Made by a program: the position numbers and the translations under genes. A stretch of DNA of 13,241 bases from Neisseriaceae bacterium. Its GTDB lineage: Bacteria > Pseudomonadota > Gammaproteobacteria > Burkholderiales > UBA11063. Positions 6,402-13,241 of the stretch are shown one piece after another. The notes under the pieces are model-generated. The model saw nothing but the letters and a program-made list of their open reading frames with translations. It was not told where the DNA came from and made no database searches. Position 1 is the stretch's first letter. Each line of letters begins with the position of its first letter. The stretch is taken from NCBI GenBank assembly GCA_027371515.1, contig DAHXMX010000015.1, positions 1-13,241 of the forward strand, read 5' to 3'.

Positions 6402-7752
6402 AAAAATATATAACGCAAGCGATTTTAATATTAACAAATTAATGATTCATGATGATGCACTATTCGTGATTGAAAAGTTACAAAATAATGGTTATGATGG
6501 ATTTATAGTAGGTGGTGGTATTCGTGATTTATTACTCGGTATCGAACCAAAAGATTTTGACGTCGTAACCAATGCAACTCCAGAAGAAGTACATAAACTA
6601 TTTCGCAACAATTCTATCATAATAGGTAGGCGTTTTAAAATAGTGCATGTATATTTTAAAAACATCAATCCCAACAAAATGATTAATAATCGCCCCATAT
6701 TCAGTAAAAATATCATCGAAATATCTACTTATAGAAGTAAGAAGATACCAAAACAAAATATAGATAGTTTTGGGCGTATTACAATAGATAATAATTATGG
6801 CACCCAAAGTGAAGATGCTTATCGTCGTGATTTTACTATTAATGCAATGTACTATGACCCGATTAAAGGTATCATTATCGATTATATTAACGGAATGGAG
6901 GATATCAAAAAGCACAACATCAAAATAATCGGTAACCCTAAACAACGTTATATTGAAGATCCAGTACGCTTTTTGCGTGCTATTAGATTAAGTGAAAAAC
7001 TAAAATTAAACATAGACCCACAAACAATAGAACCATTTCATCAAATGAAGCATTTATTATGCAACGAAAGTAATGGGCGCCTATATGAAGAAACGTTAAA
7101 AATTTTACTATCTGGTTATTCGGTAAATTGTATTAATAAGCTTAAAGAACTTAAACTACCTAAAGGAGTTTTTGTTTTATTTGATAAATTATTCTTCAAA
7201 AAAAATATAGACAAATTTGCATTTGAAGTATTAAAAAAAACCGATCAAAGACTTAAAGATGCAGAAGATATATCAATTGTATTTATATTATCTGGTTTGT
7301 TATGGAATTTGGTTTATCAAAAATGGCAAAAATTGCTAAATAAAACCAATGATTCTCAACAAAGTCTATTAAATAGCATTACAAATATAAAAGAGTCTAT
7401 ATATTCCATTGGCATAACTAAACAATTATTTAAATCAATGCGTGAAGTATGGAATATGCAGCTACAATTTGAATCACCTAATATTCAAAAAATTGATGAC
7501 TTTATTAAAATGCCACGCTTTAGACAGGGGTTACATTTATTTAATATTCGTTATGCTTTAAACCAAATTAATGAAGATTTATATCAAGTGTGGAATGATA
7601 TTGCTAATCTAATCAATAGTCCAGTAATTGATAATTCAGCTAAAGAAATTTTAGTTAAAAGATTAGAATTAATAACTCAAGATACTCAAATTAATAAAAC
7701 TCAAAAACGTACAAGAAGAAAAAAAGGAGAAAAACAACATGATGTTATCTAA
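6394..7752 (+). CDS. pcnB: Poly(A) polymerase I (class II nucleotidyltransferase)
   Basis: Adds poly(A) tails to RNA 3' ends, marking RNAs for decay. The N-terminal nucleotidyltransferase head has VGGGIRDLLLG (residues 39-49) and the two catalytic aspartates in DFD (54-56), then RRDFTINAMYYDP (144-156) and EDPVRFLRAIR (188-198). PRFRQGLHLF in the C-terminal half and the strongly basic tail (about 436-446, KRTRRKKGEK) fit PcnB rather than CCA-adding enzyme, as does the length of 452 residues (E. coli PcnB is about 465). The usual GGxVRD is GGGIRD here, a mild change. It overlaps dapE by 8 bases and the following aminotransferase by 14. Two runs of eight A (7198-7205, 7233-7240) lie in the coding region. 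A tRNA nucleotidyltransferase role is the alternative, but less likely. Confidence 0.92.
   Translation: MTKKIYNASDFNINKLMIHDDALFVIEKLQNNGYDGFIVGGGIRDLLLGIEPKDFDVVTNATPEEVHKLFRNNSIIIGRRFKIVHVYFKNINPNKMINNRPIFSKNIIEISTYRSKKIPKQNIDSFGRITIDNNYGTQSEDAYRRDFTINAMYYDPIKGIIIDYINGMEDIKKHNIKIIGNPKQRYIEDPVRFLRAIRLSEKLKLNIDPQTIEPFHQMKHLLCNESNGRLYEETLKILLSGYSVNCINKLKELKLPKGVFVLFDKLFFKKNIDKFAFEVLKKTDQRLKDAEDISIVFILSGLLWNLVYQKWQKLLNKTNDSQQSLLNSITNIKESIYSIGITKQLFKSMREVWNMQLQFESPNIQKIDDFIKMPRFRQGLHLFNIRYALNQINEDLYQVWNDIANLINSPVIDNSAKEILVKRLELITQDTQINKTQKRTRRKKGEKQHDVI
7724..7729 (+). promoter_or_regulatory. Ribosome binding site of the aminotransferase gene
   Basis: AAGGAG inside the end of pcnB, 9 bases before the ATG at 7739 and 12 before the next ATG at 7742. 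The spacing favours 7739. It is one of the best ribosome sites in the window and should allow independent initiation despite the overlap with pcnB. Confidence 0.75.
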
Positions 7753-8944
7753 CAGAATGTATGTGATAAAAGAATCACCAACTTTAGCAGTTACATCGAA
7801 AGCAAGTCGCATGAAAAAAGATGGCTTAGACGTCATAGTATTAGCTGCTGGTGAGCCTGATTTTGATACACCTGATCATATTAAACAAGCCGCAATTGCT
7901 GCAATTAATAATGGTAAAACCAAATATACACCATCTGGTGGAACAATTGAGTTAAAACAAGCCATAGTAAATAAATTTAAAAAAGAAAATAATCTCGAAT
8001 ATACAACTAATGAAGTACTCGTTTCAGCAGGTGGTAAGCATAGTATTTATAATTTATTACAAGCCTTAATTAGTGAAGGTGATGAAGTTATTATACCAGC
8101 ACCATATTGGGTATCATATCCAGATATGGTATTACTTGCAAATGGCACTCCAATTTGTGTTGCTTGCACTCGTGAGGATAATTATAAAATAACACCACAA
8201 AAATTAAAAACAGTACTTAATAAAAATACCAAAGCTATATTTTTAAATAGCCCAAGCAATCCAACTGGTATGGTATATACCAAAAATGAACTAAGAGCTT
8301 TAGCGGATGAATTAATTAAATTCCCTAAAGTACATATAATTACAGATGATATTTACGAACATATCTTATTTACTGATGATTTATTTGTAAATATTGCTAA
8401 TGTAGCTCCAGAAATACTAGAGCGTATTATTATCATCAACGGGGTATCTAAAGCATACGCTATGACTGGCTGGAGAATTGGTTATGCGGCATGTAAAAAT
8501 GTTCAATTAATTAAAGCTATGGATACTATTCAGTCACAATCAACATCTAACCCATGTTCAATAGCACAAGAAGCAGCAGTTGCGGCACTAAATGGCGGTA
8601 CTGAATGTATTATACCAATGAAAAAAGCCTTTAAAGAACGTCATGATCACGTAGTACAGCGTTTAAATAAAATTAAAGGTATTCAATGTTTACCAGCTCA
8701 AGGGGCTTTTTATTGTTTTTTTGACTGTAGTGAAGCAATTGATAATGCTTACAAAAGAGGTAATATTAAAGAAAAAACCGATTTAGCTTTAGCTAATTAT
8801 CTACTTGATGAATTTTTAGTTGCTTGTGTCCCTGGTAGTGCTTTTGGCTTAAATCAGCATATGCGTATTTCATATGCAACAAGTTTAAAAGAGCTAGATA
8901 TCGCATTAGATAGAATAACCAAAGCGCTAGATCCTCAATCCTGA
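7739..8944 (+). CDS. aatA: Aspartate aminotransferase, aspartate/prephenate type (class I PLP)
   Basis: Fold-type I, PLP-dependent transaminase of 401 residues, moving the amino group between aspartate and 2-oxoglutarate; members of this subgroup often also act on prephenate. Key features: AAGEPDFDTPDHI (residues 36-48), APYWVSYPDM (121-130), SPSNPTG with Asn174, DDIYEHI with Asp203 and Tyr206, the PLP lysine Lys238 in NGVSKAYAMTGWRIGYA, and Arg376 in MRISYATS for the substrate carboxylate. From memory it is closer to the AatA of Rickettsia and relatives than to E. coli AspC, which belongs to another subgroup. It overlaps pcnB by 14 bases and has its own good ribosome site. Being two genes after dapE it could also serve as the succinyl-diaminopimelate aminotransferase, but nothing in the sequence shows that; exact substrate is unsettled. 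Confidence 0.9.
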   Translation: MMLSNRMYVIKESPTLAVTSKASRMKKDGLDVIVLAAGEPDFDTPDHIKQAAIAAINNGKTKYTPSGGTIELKQAIVNKFKKENNLEYTTNEVLVSAGGKHSIYNLLQALISEGDEVIIPAPYWVSYPDMVLLANGTPICVACTREDNYKITPQKLKTVLNKNTKAIFLNSPSNPTGMVYTKNELRALADELIKFPKVHIITDDIYEHILFTDDLFVNIANVAPEILERIIIINGVSKAYAMTGWRIGYAACKNVQLIKAMDTIQSQSTSNPCSIAQEAAVAALNGGTECIIPMKKAFKERHDHVVQRLNKIKGIQCLPAQGAFYCFFDCSEAIDNAYKRGNIKEKTDLALANYLLDEFLVACVPGSAFGLNQHMRISYATSLKELDIALDRITKALDPQS

Positions 8945-8946
8945 AT

Positions 8947-8976
8947 TTGACAAAATGATAATAAAAATATTAAAAT
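8947..8976 (+). promoter_or_regulatory. Promoter of the sspA-sspB-tusA-lysS-ligA unit
   Basis: A perfect TTGACA at 8947-8952, an 18-base spacer, then TAAAAT at 8971-8976 (5 of 6 to consensus). It begins 3 bases after the aminotransferase stop and lies 33 bases before sspA. No terminator separates the two units, so readthrough from dapE-pcnB-aatA is also likely. Confidence 0.6.
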
Positions 8977-9008
8977 TAGACCCTAATATGTTTAAAGGTT
9001 TATAATAT

Positions 9009-9662
9009 ATGATACATTTATACTCCGGTTCACGCTGTCCGTTTTCACATAGTGCACGCATAATATTATATAAAAAAAATATGGATTTTAATATAATTGA
9101 TGTTGATATCAATGCGCGTCAAGATTTGATGATCATCAATCCTAAGAATGAAACGCCGGTATTGGTGGATGATATTGATAAAAATAATCGTAAAAAAGAT
9201 CTAATATTAACTAATTCAAATATCATTTATGAATATATTGATGAAAGATTTCCTCATCCACAATTAATGCCGATAGAACCAGCTGAAAGAGCGCGCTTGA
9301 GAATGATTATATTTAATATTGAACAAGATTTATTTCAGTATTTACGCTATTACGATACAAATTTATTCAGTAAAGAACCAAAAAATAAAAAACAACTTGA
9401 GCAAGCTAAAAAATACATTATAGCAGCAATTGATGAATTAGCTAAAATATTTACTATAAATAAAAAAGCGGAATATTTATTTGGAAATAGTCTTTCATTA
9501 TTAGATGCTGCTGTATTGCCATTATTATGGCGTCTAAAATATTATTCAATTGATATTAAGCCATCTTGGTTAGGATTAATAAAATATGCTAAACGCATGT
9601 TTCAAACCAAAGAATTTATTGATTCATTAACTCCAGCTGAACGCGGAATTGGTATAGTATAA
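9009..9662 (+). CDS. sspA: Stringent starvation protein A, RNA polymerase-associated
   Basis: Glutathione-S-transferase-like protein that binds RNA polymerase and affects transcription under starvation, acid and other stress; it is not expected to be an active transferase. The 217 residues show a thioredoxin-like N-terminus (LYSGSRCPFSHSARIILYKK, DVDI, NPKNETPVLV) and the SspA hallmark YIDERFPHPQLMP (residues 76-88), whose Pro-His-Pro lies on the surface used for polymerase contact. An all-helical C-terminal domain follows. About eight lysine- and asparagine-rich residues (56-63, DIDKNNRKK) are inserted before the DLIL strand compared with E. coli, and the usual Glu-Ser pair after it is Asn-Ser. 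AAAGG lies 10 bases before the ATG. The stop overlaps the sspB start by one base (TAATG). Confidence 0.93.
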   Translation: MIHLYSGSRCPFSHSARIILYKKNMDFNIIDVDINARQDLMIINPKNETPVLVDDIDKNNRKKDLILTNSNIIYEYIDERFPHPQLMPIEPAERARLRMIIFNIEQDLFQYLRYYDTNLFSKEPKNKKQLEQAKKYIIAAIDELAKIFTINKKAEYLFGNSLSLLDAAVLPLLWRLKYYSIDIKPSWLGLIKYAKRMFQTKEFIDSLTPAERGIGIV

Positions 9663-10027
9663 TGATCAGTCAGAAATCATACTTAATCAAAGCTATTTAT
9701 GAATGGTGTCAAGATAATCAATGGACACCATATTTAGCTGCAAATGTAGATCAAAATACCATATTACCTAATGAACTTAAACAAAATAAACAAATTGTAC
9801 TTAATATATCATTTTCAGCCACTAAAGATCTTGAGGTTAAACGTGATTATATTAGTTTTAAAACAAATTTTTCAGGTACAACACATGAAGTGATAATTCC
9901 AACTGCAAATGTATTAGCAATTTTCGCTAAAGAAAATGGACAAGGTATGCAGTTTGAGCAAGAAGAACATGTAAATACCAATAAAGAAGTTAAAAAAACA
10001 ACTTCTAGTTTAAAGATTGTTAAATAG
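9662..10027 (+). CDS. sspB: SspB, ClpXP specificity-enhancing adaptor
   Basis: Adaptor that brings ssrA-tagged proteins and some other substrates to the ClpXP protease. The 121-residue protein has the compact N-terminal substrate-binding domain: YLIKAIYEWCQDNQWTPYL, then the conserved VLNISFSATKDLEV and ISFKTNFSGTTHEVIIP. A low-complexity polar linker follows (about 97-114). The tail ends SLKIVK, resembling the ClpX-binding tail LRVVK of E. coli SspB. The linker is short, giving a total below the E. coli length (about 165). The start overlaps sspA by one base, and the sspA-sspB pairing is the standard one. It implies that a tmRNA system and ClpXP exist elsewhere in the genome. Confidence 0.93.
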   Translation: MISQKSYLIKAIYEWCQDNQWTPYLAANVDQNTILPNELKQNKQIVLNISFSATKDLEVKRDYISFKTNFSGTTHEVIIPTANVLAIFAKENGQGMQFEQEEHVNTNKEVKKTTSSLKIVK

Positions 10028-10034
10028 ATACGCT

Positions 10035-10253
10035 ATGTTAAAATTAGATTTAACCGGATTAAACTGTCCAATACCTGTACTTAGAACTAAAAAATTTTTG
10101 GCTAATTTAGATAAAGATGTTTTAATTGAAGTAATAACTACAGATCCAGCATCATTATATGATATGCAAGATTTTTGTAATAAAACTGGACATGTTTTAG
10201 TATCGCAAAAAAGCATAAATAATCAAATAATATCCATAATTAAACACAAATAA
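10035..10253 (+). CDS. tusA: Sulfur carrier protein TusA family
   Basis: Small (72 residues) cytoplasmic sulfur-transfer protein. In E. coli TusA passes persulfide sulfur from IscS toward 2-thiouridine synthesis on tRNA. The beta-alpha-beta fold pattern begins LKLDLTGLNCPIPVLRTKK, and the active-site cysteine is Cys11 in the diagnostic CPxP motif. DPASLYDMQDFCNKTGHVL matches the second helix region of the family. The start is the ATG at 10035, 7 bases after the sspB stop; an in-frame TTG at 10017 lies inside sspB and adds residues not found in the family. There is no clear ribosome site, so translation is probably coupled to sspB. The family includes members with other roles, and the partner genes (tusBCDE) are not in the window, so the substrate is inferred. 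Confidence 0.85.
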   Translation: MLKLDLTGLNCPIPVLRTKKFLANLDKDVLIEVITTDPASLYDMQDFCNKTGHVLVSQKSINNQIISIIKHK

Positions 10254-10264
10254 AGGATTTCTTA

Positions 10265-11764
10265 ATGACCTTAGATATCACTCTTAATGAAAATCATATT
10301 ATTGCGGAGAGGCGTCAAAAATTAGCTAAGCTTCGTGAACAAGGGTTAGCTTTTCCAAACAATTTTAAACCATTAGATCGTGCAGCCGAAATTAATACCA
10401 AATACGCAAATAAAACTAAAGAAGAATTAGTTGAAGCTAAAATATCGGTAACAATAGCTGGACGCATTATGTTAAAACGTATTATGGGTAAGGCATCATT
10501 TATAACACTGCAAGATGGTCAAAGTAACATCCAAGTTTATATTACTCGAGAAAAAATCGGTGAAAAAGCATACGAAGATTTTAAACATTATGATATTGGT
10601 GATATTTTAGGTATTAATGGTATATTATTTATTACCAAAACAGGTGAATTAACAATTAATGCAACAAGCATTCAATTAATTACCAAGAGTTTACGCCCAC
10701 TTCCTGATAAATTTCATGGTTTAACTGATCAAGAATTACGTTATCGTCAACGTTACGTAGATTTAATCATGAATAATGAGGTTAAACAAACATTTATTAA
10801 ACGATCTCAAATAATTAAATCTATTCGTGATAGTATGCTAGAAGAGGGTTATTTAGAAGTTGAAACCCCGATGATGCATCCAATTCCAGGTGGTGCATCG
10901 GCTAAATCATTTACTACATATCATAATGCACTGGATATGAAATTATATTTAAGAATTGCCCCTGAATTGTATCTAAAGCGCTTACTTATTGGTGGATTTG
11001 ATCGTGTATTTGAAATTAATCGCAACTTTAGAAATGAAGGCTTATCTACTCGGCATAATCCTGAATTTACTATGATAGAATTTTATGAGAGTTATGCTGA
11101 CTATAAGCGAATGATGGAGCTGACTGAAAAAATTATTAAAAATGCTGCATTAAATGCTATTGGTAAATTAAAATTTGAATATCAAGGGCGAGAAGTTGAT
11201 TTAGAGTCACCGTTCGCACAATTAACTATAGTTGAGGCAATTAATCAATATAATCCTATATATACTATAGAGCAACTAAATGATCGTGAATATATGTTAA
11301 CTGAAGTATCTAAATTAACACGAGAAACAATTGCTCCAGATACTACTCTTGGAGTGCTACAACTGCTCATGTTTGAAGAAAATACAGAATCTAAATTGTG
11401 GAATCCAACTTATATTATTGACTATCCAATTGAAATATCACCACTCGCACGTCAATTTGATAATAATCCAAATATTACTGAACGTTATGAGTTATTTATT
11501 GTTGGACGTGAATTAGCTAATGGCTTTTCAGAATTAAACGATCCTGAGGATCAATCACAGCGTTTCTTAGCTCAGGCGCAACTACTTGCATCGGGAGATG
11601 ATGAAGCAATGCATTATGATGCTGATTATATTCGTGCTCTTGAGTATGGTATGCCACATGCTGGAGGTTGTGGAATTGGTATTGATCGCTTAGTAATGCT
11701 ATTAACTAATAGTAGTTCTATTCGAGATGTTATTTTATTCCCACAGATGCGAATGACTGATTAA
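10265..11764 (+). CDS. lysS: Lysyl-tRNA synthetase, class II
   Basis: Charges tRNA(Lys) with lysine in the cytoplasm. The 499-residue protein (E. coli LysS is 505) has an N-terminal OB-fold anticodon-binding domain (about 60-145, with VTIAGRIMLKRIMGKASFITLQDG) and the class II catalytic domain. Motif 1 is around 196-204 (YLEVETPMM), motif 2 is FRNEGLSTRHNPEFT (255-269), and motif 3 is GIGIDRLVMLLTNSSSIRDV (470-489). PGGASAKSF and LYLRIAPELYLKRLLIGG are characteristic of bacterial LysRS. AAAGGA lies 7 bases before the ATG and overlaps the tusA stop. prfB, a frequent upstream neighbour of lysS in other proteobacteria, is not present here. The gene looks complete and functional. Confidence 0.97.
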   Translation: MTLDITLNENHIIAERRQKLAKLREQGLAFPNNFKPLDRAAEINTKYANKTKEELVEAKISVTIAGRIMLKRIMGKASFITLQDGQSNIQVYITREKIGEKAYEDFKHYDIGDILGINGILFITKTGELTINATSIQLITKSLRPLPDKFHGLTDQELRYRQRYVDLIMNNEVKQTFIKRSQIIKSIRDSMLEEGYLEVETPMMHPIPGGASAKSFTTYHNALDMKLYLRIAPELYLKRLLIGGFDRVFEINRNFRNEGLSTRHNPEFTMIEFYESYADYKRMMELTEKIIKNAALNAIGKLKFEYQGREVDLESPFAQLTIVEAINQYNPIYTIEQLNDREYMLTEVSKLTRETIAPDTTLGVLQLLMFEENTESKLWNPTYIIDYPIEISPLARQFDNNPNITERYELFIVGRELANGFSELNDPEDQSQRFLAQAQLLASGDDEAMHYDADYIRALEYGMPHAGGCGIGIDRLVMLLTNSSSIRDVILFPQMRMTD

Positions 11765-11771
11765 AAAGTAT

Positions 11772-13241
11772 ATGACTGATTTATTTGATTCCCATGATAA
11801 AAAAATAATTGCTAAACAAATACAACAATTAGTAGACGAACTTAATAATTACAATTATGCTTACCATACATTAGATGAATCTTTAATTGATGATTATAGC
11901 TATGATCAAATGTATCGCAAATTGGTTGCTTTAGAGGCATTATATCCAGAGTTGATTTTGGCAAATAGCCCAACCCAAAAAGTAGGTGGCGAGGTTATTA
12001 CTAAGTTTAAGCAAATTAATCATCAAATACCAATGTTATCTCTTAATAATATTTTTAGTAATTTAACTGAAAATAATGAAAATAAGCATAACGAACTAAT
12101 ACAATTTAACGCACGTATTTGTAAAGAACTAGAAGTTGATAAGCTTGAATATGTAGCATCAGTTAAATATGATGGAGTAGCAATTAGTCTTATCTATAAA
12201 AATGGTGTATTAAAACATGGCGTTACTCGTGGAAACGGCTTTACGGGTGAGGATGTCACTCATAATATCAGAACTATCAAAAATATACCAAAAGTATTAA
12301 GCGGTCAAAGTATACCGTATACTCTTGAAGTGCGCGGTGAAGTTTTAATTTTTAATGATGCATTTAATAAATTAAATCAAGAACAAATTGAAAATAACCT
12401 TAAGGTTTACGCTAATCCTAGAAACACTGCTGCTGGTAGTATTCGTCAACTAGATAGCAATATCGCTGCTAGTCGTCCATTACATTTTTTTGCTTATTCA
12501 ATTGCCAACATTAGCGAAGATTATTTATTCAAAACTTATATCGAACAGCTAAATTTTTTAAAAAATTTGGGCTTTGATATAGGTCTATATAATCAAGTAT
12601 GCCCTGATTATAAAGCATTAATTGAGTATTTTGAAAATACATTAGCTAAACGTCATGAATTGCCTTTTGCAATTGATGGAGTAGTTTATAAAGTAAATCA
12701 AATTGACTATCAAACTAGATTAGGCTTTGTAATGCGTGCTCCAAGATTCTCAGTAGCACATAAATTTCCAGCTGAAGAGGCTATATCACAAATAATGAAT
12801 ATAGAGTTACAAGTAGGTCGAACTGGTGCAGTAACTCCAGTTGCTAAAATTAATCCAGTATCTGTAGGAGGAGTAATCGTATCAAATGCAACTCTCCATA
12901 ATCAAGACGAAATCAAACGTAAAGATATCCAAATTGGAGATTATGTGATTGTACGTCGTGCTGGTGACGTTATCCCTGAAATTGCAAGAGTGATTTTAGA
13001 AAAAAGAACTGATAATGTACGAAAATTTATTATGCCAGATAAGTGCCCTATTTGTAATTCACATTTAATAAGATTAACAGGTGAGACAATTACTAGATGT
13101 AGCGGTGGATTATTTTGTGATGCCCAAAAAAAACAATCTATTACACATTTTGCAAGTAAACTGGGATTAAATATAGATGGCATGGGTGAGAAAACGGTAG
13201 AACAATTAGTTGATTACAATCTAATTAATAACCCTGCGTAC
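11772..13241 (+). CDS. ligA: NAD-dependent DNA ligase, 3' end outside window
   Basis: Seals nicks during replication and repair using NAD+. The visible 490 residues cover domain Ia (YAYHTLDESLIDDYSYDQM, with the NMN-binding Tyr, His, Asp and Tyr-Asp residues), the adenylation domain, the OB fold (VGRTGAVTPVAKINPV) and the zinc finger (Cys425, Cys428, Cys443, Cys449). It breaks off in the first helix-hairpin-helix motif (LNIDGMGEKTVEQLV); the rest and the BRCT domain would lie to the right. The adenylated lysine is Lys132 (KYDG). Glu190 (LEVRGE), Lys307 (IDGVVYKVN) and Lys331 (HKFPAEE) are present. Two positions differ from the family: Ser130 replaces the Glu of ExKxDG, and Asn155 replaces the Asp of TRGDG. 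The ATG at 11772 comes 7 bases after lysS with no clear ribosome site. No frameshift or stop is seen. Confidence 0.96.
   Translation, partial: MTDLFDSHDKKIIAKQIQQLVDELNNYNYAYHTLDESLIDDYSYDQMYRKLVALEALYPELILANSPTQKVGGEVITKFKQINHQIPMLSLNNIFSNLTENNENKHNELIQFNARICKELEVDKLEYVASVKYDGVAISLIYKNGVLKHGVTRGNGFTGEDVTHNIRTIKNIPKVLSGQSIPYTLEVRGEVLIFNDAFNKLNQEQIENNLKVYANPRNTAAGSIRQLDSNIAASRPLHFFAYSIANISEDYLFKTYIEQLNFLKNLGFDIGLYNQVCPDYKALIEYFENTLAKRHELPFAIDGVVYKVNQIDYQTRLGFVMRAPRFSVAHKFPAEEAISQIMNIELQVGRTGAVTPVAKINPVSVGGVIVSNATLHNQDEIKRKDIQIGDYVIVRRAGDVIPEIARVILEKRTDNVRKFIMPDKCPICNSHLIRLTGETITRCSGGLFCDAQKKQSITHFASKLGLNIDGMGEKTVEQLVDYNLINNPAY

Noticed and set aside
5735..6945. Minus-strand open frames of 121, 74 and 115 codons (5735-6100, 6492-6716, 6598-6945)
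   Set aside because: They are antisense to dapE and pcnB, which show full sets of catalytic motifs. Their translations resemble no family I know and lack ribosome sites.
8945..9008. A terminator between the aminotransferase gene and sspA
   Set aside because: No stem-loop followed by a T run was found; only promoter-like elements are visible.
7198..9079. Runs of eight A at 7198-7205, 7233-7240 (pcnB) and 9072-9079 (sspA) as programmed frameshift sites
   Set aside because: Both frames are intact across them and no overlapping alternative frame of interest is entered; expected in A-rich coding sequence.
8927..10216. Minus-strand open frames at 8927-9112 and 10010-10216
   Set aside because: Shadows of sspA and tusA and their flanks; the plus-strand genes account for this sequence.
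11331..11516. Second plus-strand open frame inside lysS
   Set aside because: Lies entirely within the well-conserved catalytic domain of LysS in another frame.
12941..13183. Minus-strand open frame of 80 codons
   Set aside because: Antisense to ligA over its OB-fold and zinc-finger coding region; no supporting features.
1..13241. CRISPR array, mobile element, tRNA/rRNA gene, riboswitch or novel defence system
   Set aside because: Nearly all of the sequence is covered by recognisable housekeeping genes, the longest gap is about 155 bases, and no direct repeats, transposase genes or structured RNA were seen. An undescribed multi-gene system is not supported.

Overview
The window is a strongly A+T-rich piece of a proteobacterial chromosome carrying housekeeping genes only. 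The order sdhC-sdhD-sdhA-sdhB-sdhE-gltA is the arrangement typical of Betaproteobacteria. The sspA-sspB pair and the protein sequences also fit a beta- or gammaproteobacterium. The low G+C content, A-rich coding regions and many overlapping or nearly abutting genes suggest a streamlined or host-associated lineage; that is an inference, and no species is claimed. I saw no transposase, integrase, CRISPR array, tRNA, rRNA or defence system.

Left region (1-293): the window opens in the end of a broken sucA (2-oxoglutarate dehydrogenase E1) reading frame on the + strand. It matches the family up to the GGDALIP segment and then stops, lacking the thiamine-diphosphate catalytic domains. It points towards the 3' end of gltA, from which it is separated by a strong hairpin terminator. 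In Betaproteobacteria sucA normally follows gltA on the same strand, so this looks like a rearrangement junction and is the most notable thing in the window.

Minus-strand TCA operon (294-5109): sdhC, sdhD, sdhA, sdhB, sdhE and gltA encode the whole of succinate dehydrogenase (complex II), its flavinylation factor and citrate synthase. They are packed with gaps of a few tens of bases or overlaps, and share one promoter region upstream of sdhC and one terminator after gltA. The catalytic, Fe-S and heme residues are present. SdhE has Ala in place of the Gly of its RGxxE motif.

Divergent control region (about 5134-5264): two identical 11-base extended -10 elements face outward, one toward sdhC and one toward dapE, with a 9-bp inverted repeat between them.

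Plus-strand genes (5265-13241): dapE, pcnB and an aspartate/prephenate-type aminotransferase overlap one another and form one unit (lysine/peptidoglycan precursor synthesis, RNA polyadenylation, amino-group transfer). A consensus-like promoter follows, then sspA, sspB, tusA, lysS and ligA in close succession. These cover RNA polymerase-associated stress control, ClpXP substrate delivery, sulfur relay, lysyl-tRNA synthesis and DNA ligation. LigA runs off the right edge and carries two unusual substitutions next to its adenylation lysine.

I find no undescribed multi-gene system here. The points worth checking are the sucA break, the divergent promoter, and the substitutions in LigA and SdhE.
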